This document shows, piece by piece, positions 6,651 through 7,550 of a DNA stretch of 7,550 nt. This DNA comes from Nitrosomonadales bacterium (lineage in GTDB: Bacteria; Pseudomonadota; Gammaproteobacteria; Burkholderiales; Sulfuricellaceae), in assembly GCA_003104895.1 (NCBI GenBank), contig PQAG01000127.1, forward strand, positions 1 through 7,550. The letters run 5' to 3'. A program made the translations under genes and the position numbers. The notes under the pieces are model-generated. The model saw nothing but the letters and a program-made list of their open reading frames with translations, ran no database searches and had not been told where the DNA came from. Within the stretch, counting starts at the first letter, position 1; each line of letters begins with the position of its first letter.

Positions 6651-6707
6651 TTGTTTTAATCGCCGATCAAGAGTTACGGACTTTTCCTGTCACTTTATGG
6701 CGCGCAA

Positions 6708-7550
6708 TCAAACCTCACCCTCGGGCGTTGCAGAAATCCTGTGGATGGAAAGGTCGGCGCCATTGAATTCATCTTCCGGATCGAGTCGGATGCCGATGGA
6801 TTTCTTGAGCAGGCCATACACCGCAAAGCCCCCCGCCAGCGCGATCGTGATGCCGAGCAAGGTGCCGGTCAACTGGGATGCGAAGCTCACGCCGCCTATG
6901 CCGCCCAGCGCCTGGAGGCCGAAAATGCCGGCTGCAATGCCGCCCCATGCCCCGCACAGGCCATGCAGCGGCCACACGCCCAGCACGTCGTCGATTTTCC
7001 ATTTGTTCTGGGTCTGCATGAACATCCATACAAACAATGCCCCGGCCACCAGCCCGGTCAGAAGCGCGCCCAGCGGGTGCATCAGATCAGAACCCGCGCA
7101 CACCGCCACGAGGCCCGCCAGGGGGCCGTTGTGAACGAAGCCGGGGTCGTTCTTGCCCACGATCAGGGCGGCGATGGTGCCGCCAACCATGGCCATCAGC
7201 GAATTGACCGCGACCAGCCCGCTGATGGCGGAGAGGGTTTGCGCCGACATGACATTGAAGCCGAACCAGCCCACGGTCAGAATCCACGCGCCCAGTGCAA
7301 GAAAAGGGATGTTCGAGGGCGGATGCGCAGCCATCATGCCATCCTTGCTGTAACGGCCACGCCGCGCACCCAGCAGCAGCACCGCCGGCAGCGCGATCCA
7401 GCCCCCCATCGCATGCACCACCACGGAACCGGCGAAATCATGGAATTCTGCGCCAAATGCAGCTTTGAGCCAGTCCTGCACGCCCAGGTGATGATTCCAG
7501 ACAATGCCCTCAAAGAAGGGATAGACGAAGCCGACCAATACAAAAGTTGC
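6708..7550 (-). CDS. amtB: AmtB-family ammonium transporter, 3' part (N-terminus outside window)
   Basis: This is the C-terminal 280 residues of an Amt/Mep/Rh ammonium channel, a trimeric inner-membrane protein that conducts ammonia/ammonium. The frame stays open to the right edge. The first possible start inside it is a TTG at 7536-7538 that falls within a membrane segment, so the true start lies outside the window. Conserved marks, numbered within the partial protein, are DFAGS at about 38-42, followed by the pore histidine in VVVHAMGG (His46), then GWFGFN (about 94-99). The second pore histidine is His196 in WPLHGLCG. These match the His168/His318 pair of E. coli AmtB. Glycine-rich hydrophobic helices alternate through the protein, which ends in a soluble cytoplasmic tail of about 27 residues, the segment that contacts GlnK in characterised members. 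The gene stops with TGA at 6708-6710. It is probably a housekeeping nitrogen gene unrelated to the downstream cluster. A glnK partner is not visible. Family assignment is very secure; the exact paralogue is not. Confidence 0.96.
   Translation of the reverse strand, partial: ATFVLVGFVYPFFEGIVWNHHLGVQDWLKAAFGAEFHDFAGSVVVHAMGGWIALPAVLLLGARRGRYSKDGMMAAHPPSNIPFLALGAWILTVGWFGFNVMSAQTLSAISGLVAVNSLMAMVGGTIAALIVGKNDPGFVHNGPLAGLVAVCAGSDLMHPLGALLTGLVAGALFVWMFMQTQNKWKIDDVLGVWPLHGLCGAWGGIAAGIFGLQALGGIGGVSFASQLTGTLLGITIALAGGFAVYGLLKKSIGIRLDPEDEFNGADLSIHRISATPEGEV

Larger units (their letters stand above)
6431..6707 (-). promoter_or_regulatory. AT-rich intergenic region, probable promoter zone of the TIR/caspase operon
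   Basis: This 277-base gap separates the amtB stop from the first gene of the downstream cluster. It is strikingly AT-rich compared with the genes: the 60 bases at 6601-6660 are 32 percent G+C by hand count. Minus-strand promoter-like elements are TTGACG at 6555-6560 and TAATAT at 6523-6528, but they are 26 bases apart and so do not form a standard pair. TTTACG, 19 bases before TAATAT, is a weaker alternative. No G+C-rich hairpin followed by a T-run is visible after amtB, so I cannot place a terminator. A promoter somewhere here is likely from layout and composition, but its position is not established. Confidence 0.4.

Noticed and set aside
7536..7538. TTG at 7538 as the true start of the amtB product
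   Set aside because: The frame continues to the window edge (A-T-F-V before it), and the conserved AmtB N-terminal half is missing, so this is an internal codon of a gene cut by the window.

Overview
The window reads as a high-G+C bacterial chromosome, most plausibly a proteobacterium. This rests on G+C-rich codons, purine-rich Shine-Dalgarno sites and an ordinary AmtB ammonium transporter; the taxon is an inference. Every gene I can support lies on the minus strand, so the order of transcription runs from high to low coordinates. Long open frames on the plus strand are antisense shadows of these genes.

Layout in order of transcription. (1) 7550-6708: the 3' part of an AmtB/Mep/Rh ammonium channel, cut by the window edge. 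(2) 6707-6431: an AT-rich gap with an inverted repeat and weak promoter-like elements. (3) 6430-4451: a 659-residue protein with a nucleoside-deoxyribosyltransferase-like N-terminus, a helical TPR/TRAFs-binding-like middle and a SLOG-like nucleotide-binding C-terminus. (4) 4389-2767: a 540-residue protein with an N-terminal TIR domain and a large C-terminal region I cannot identify. (5) 2628-739: a 629-residue protein with an N-terminal TIR domain, one transmembrane helix, four PASTA repeats and a Cys-containing beta-rich C-terminal domain. (6) 664 to the left edge: a caspase-like (metacaspase, peptidase C14) protein with an intact His-Cys dyad, cut by the window edge.

Genes 3-6 are co-oriented, separated by 61, 138 and 74 bases, and each has a good ribosome binding site. 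They look like one operon. Its parts are two TIR domains (NAD+-cleaving or signal-making in many bacteria), a SLOG-like domain (the fold that reads a TIR-made cyclic ADP-ribose signal in Thoeris ThsA), a caspase-like protease (a TIR-activated effector in type IV Thoeris), and a PASTA ectodomain that could sense cell-wall material. My working model is an envelope-sensing, nucleotide-signalling, protease-executed conflict or regulated-death system next to a core amtB locus. The parts are read from sequence; the joint function is inference.

The most unusual single item is the TIR-transmembrane-PASTA protein, which has the layout of a PknB/StkP receptor kinase with a TIR domain in place of the kinase. 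No tRNA, rRNA, insertion sequence, CRISPR array or convincing intrinsic terminator was seen.
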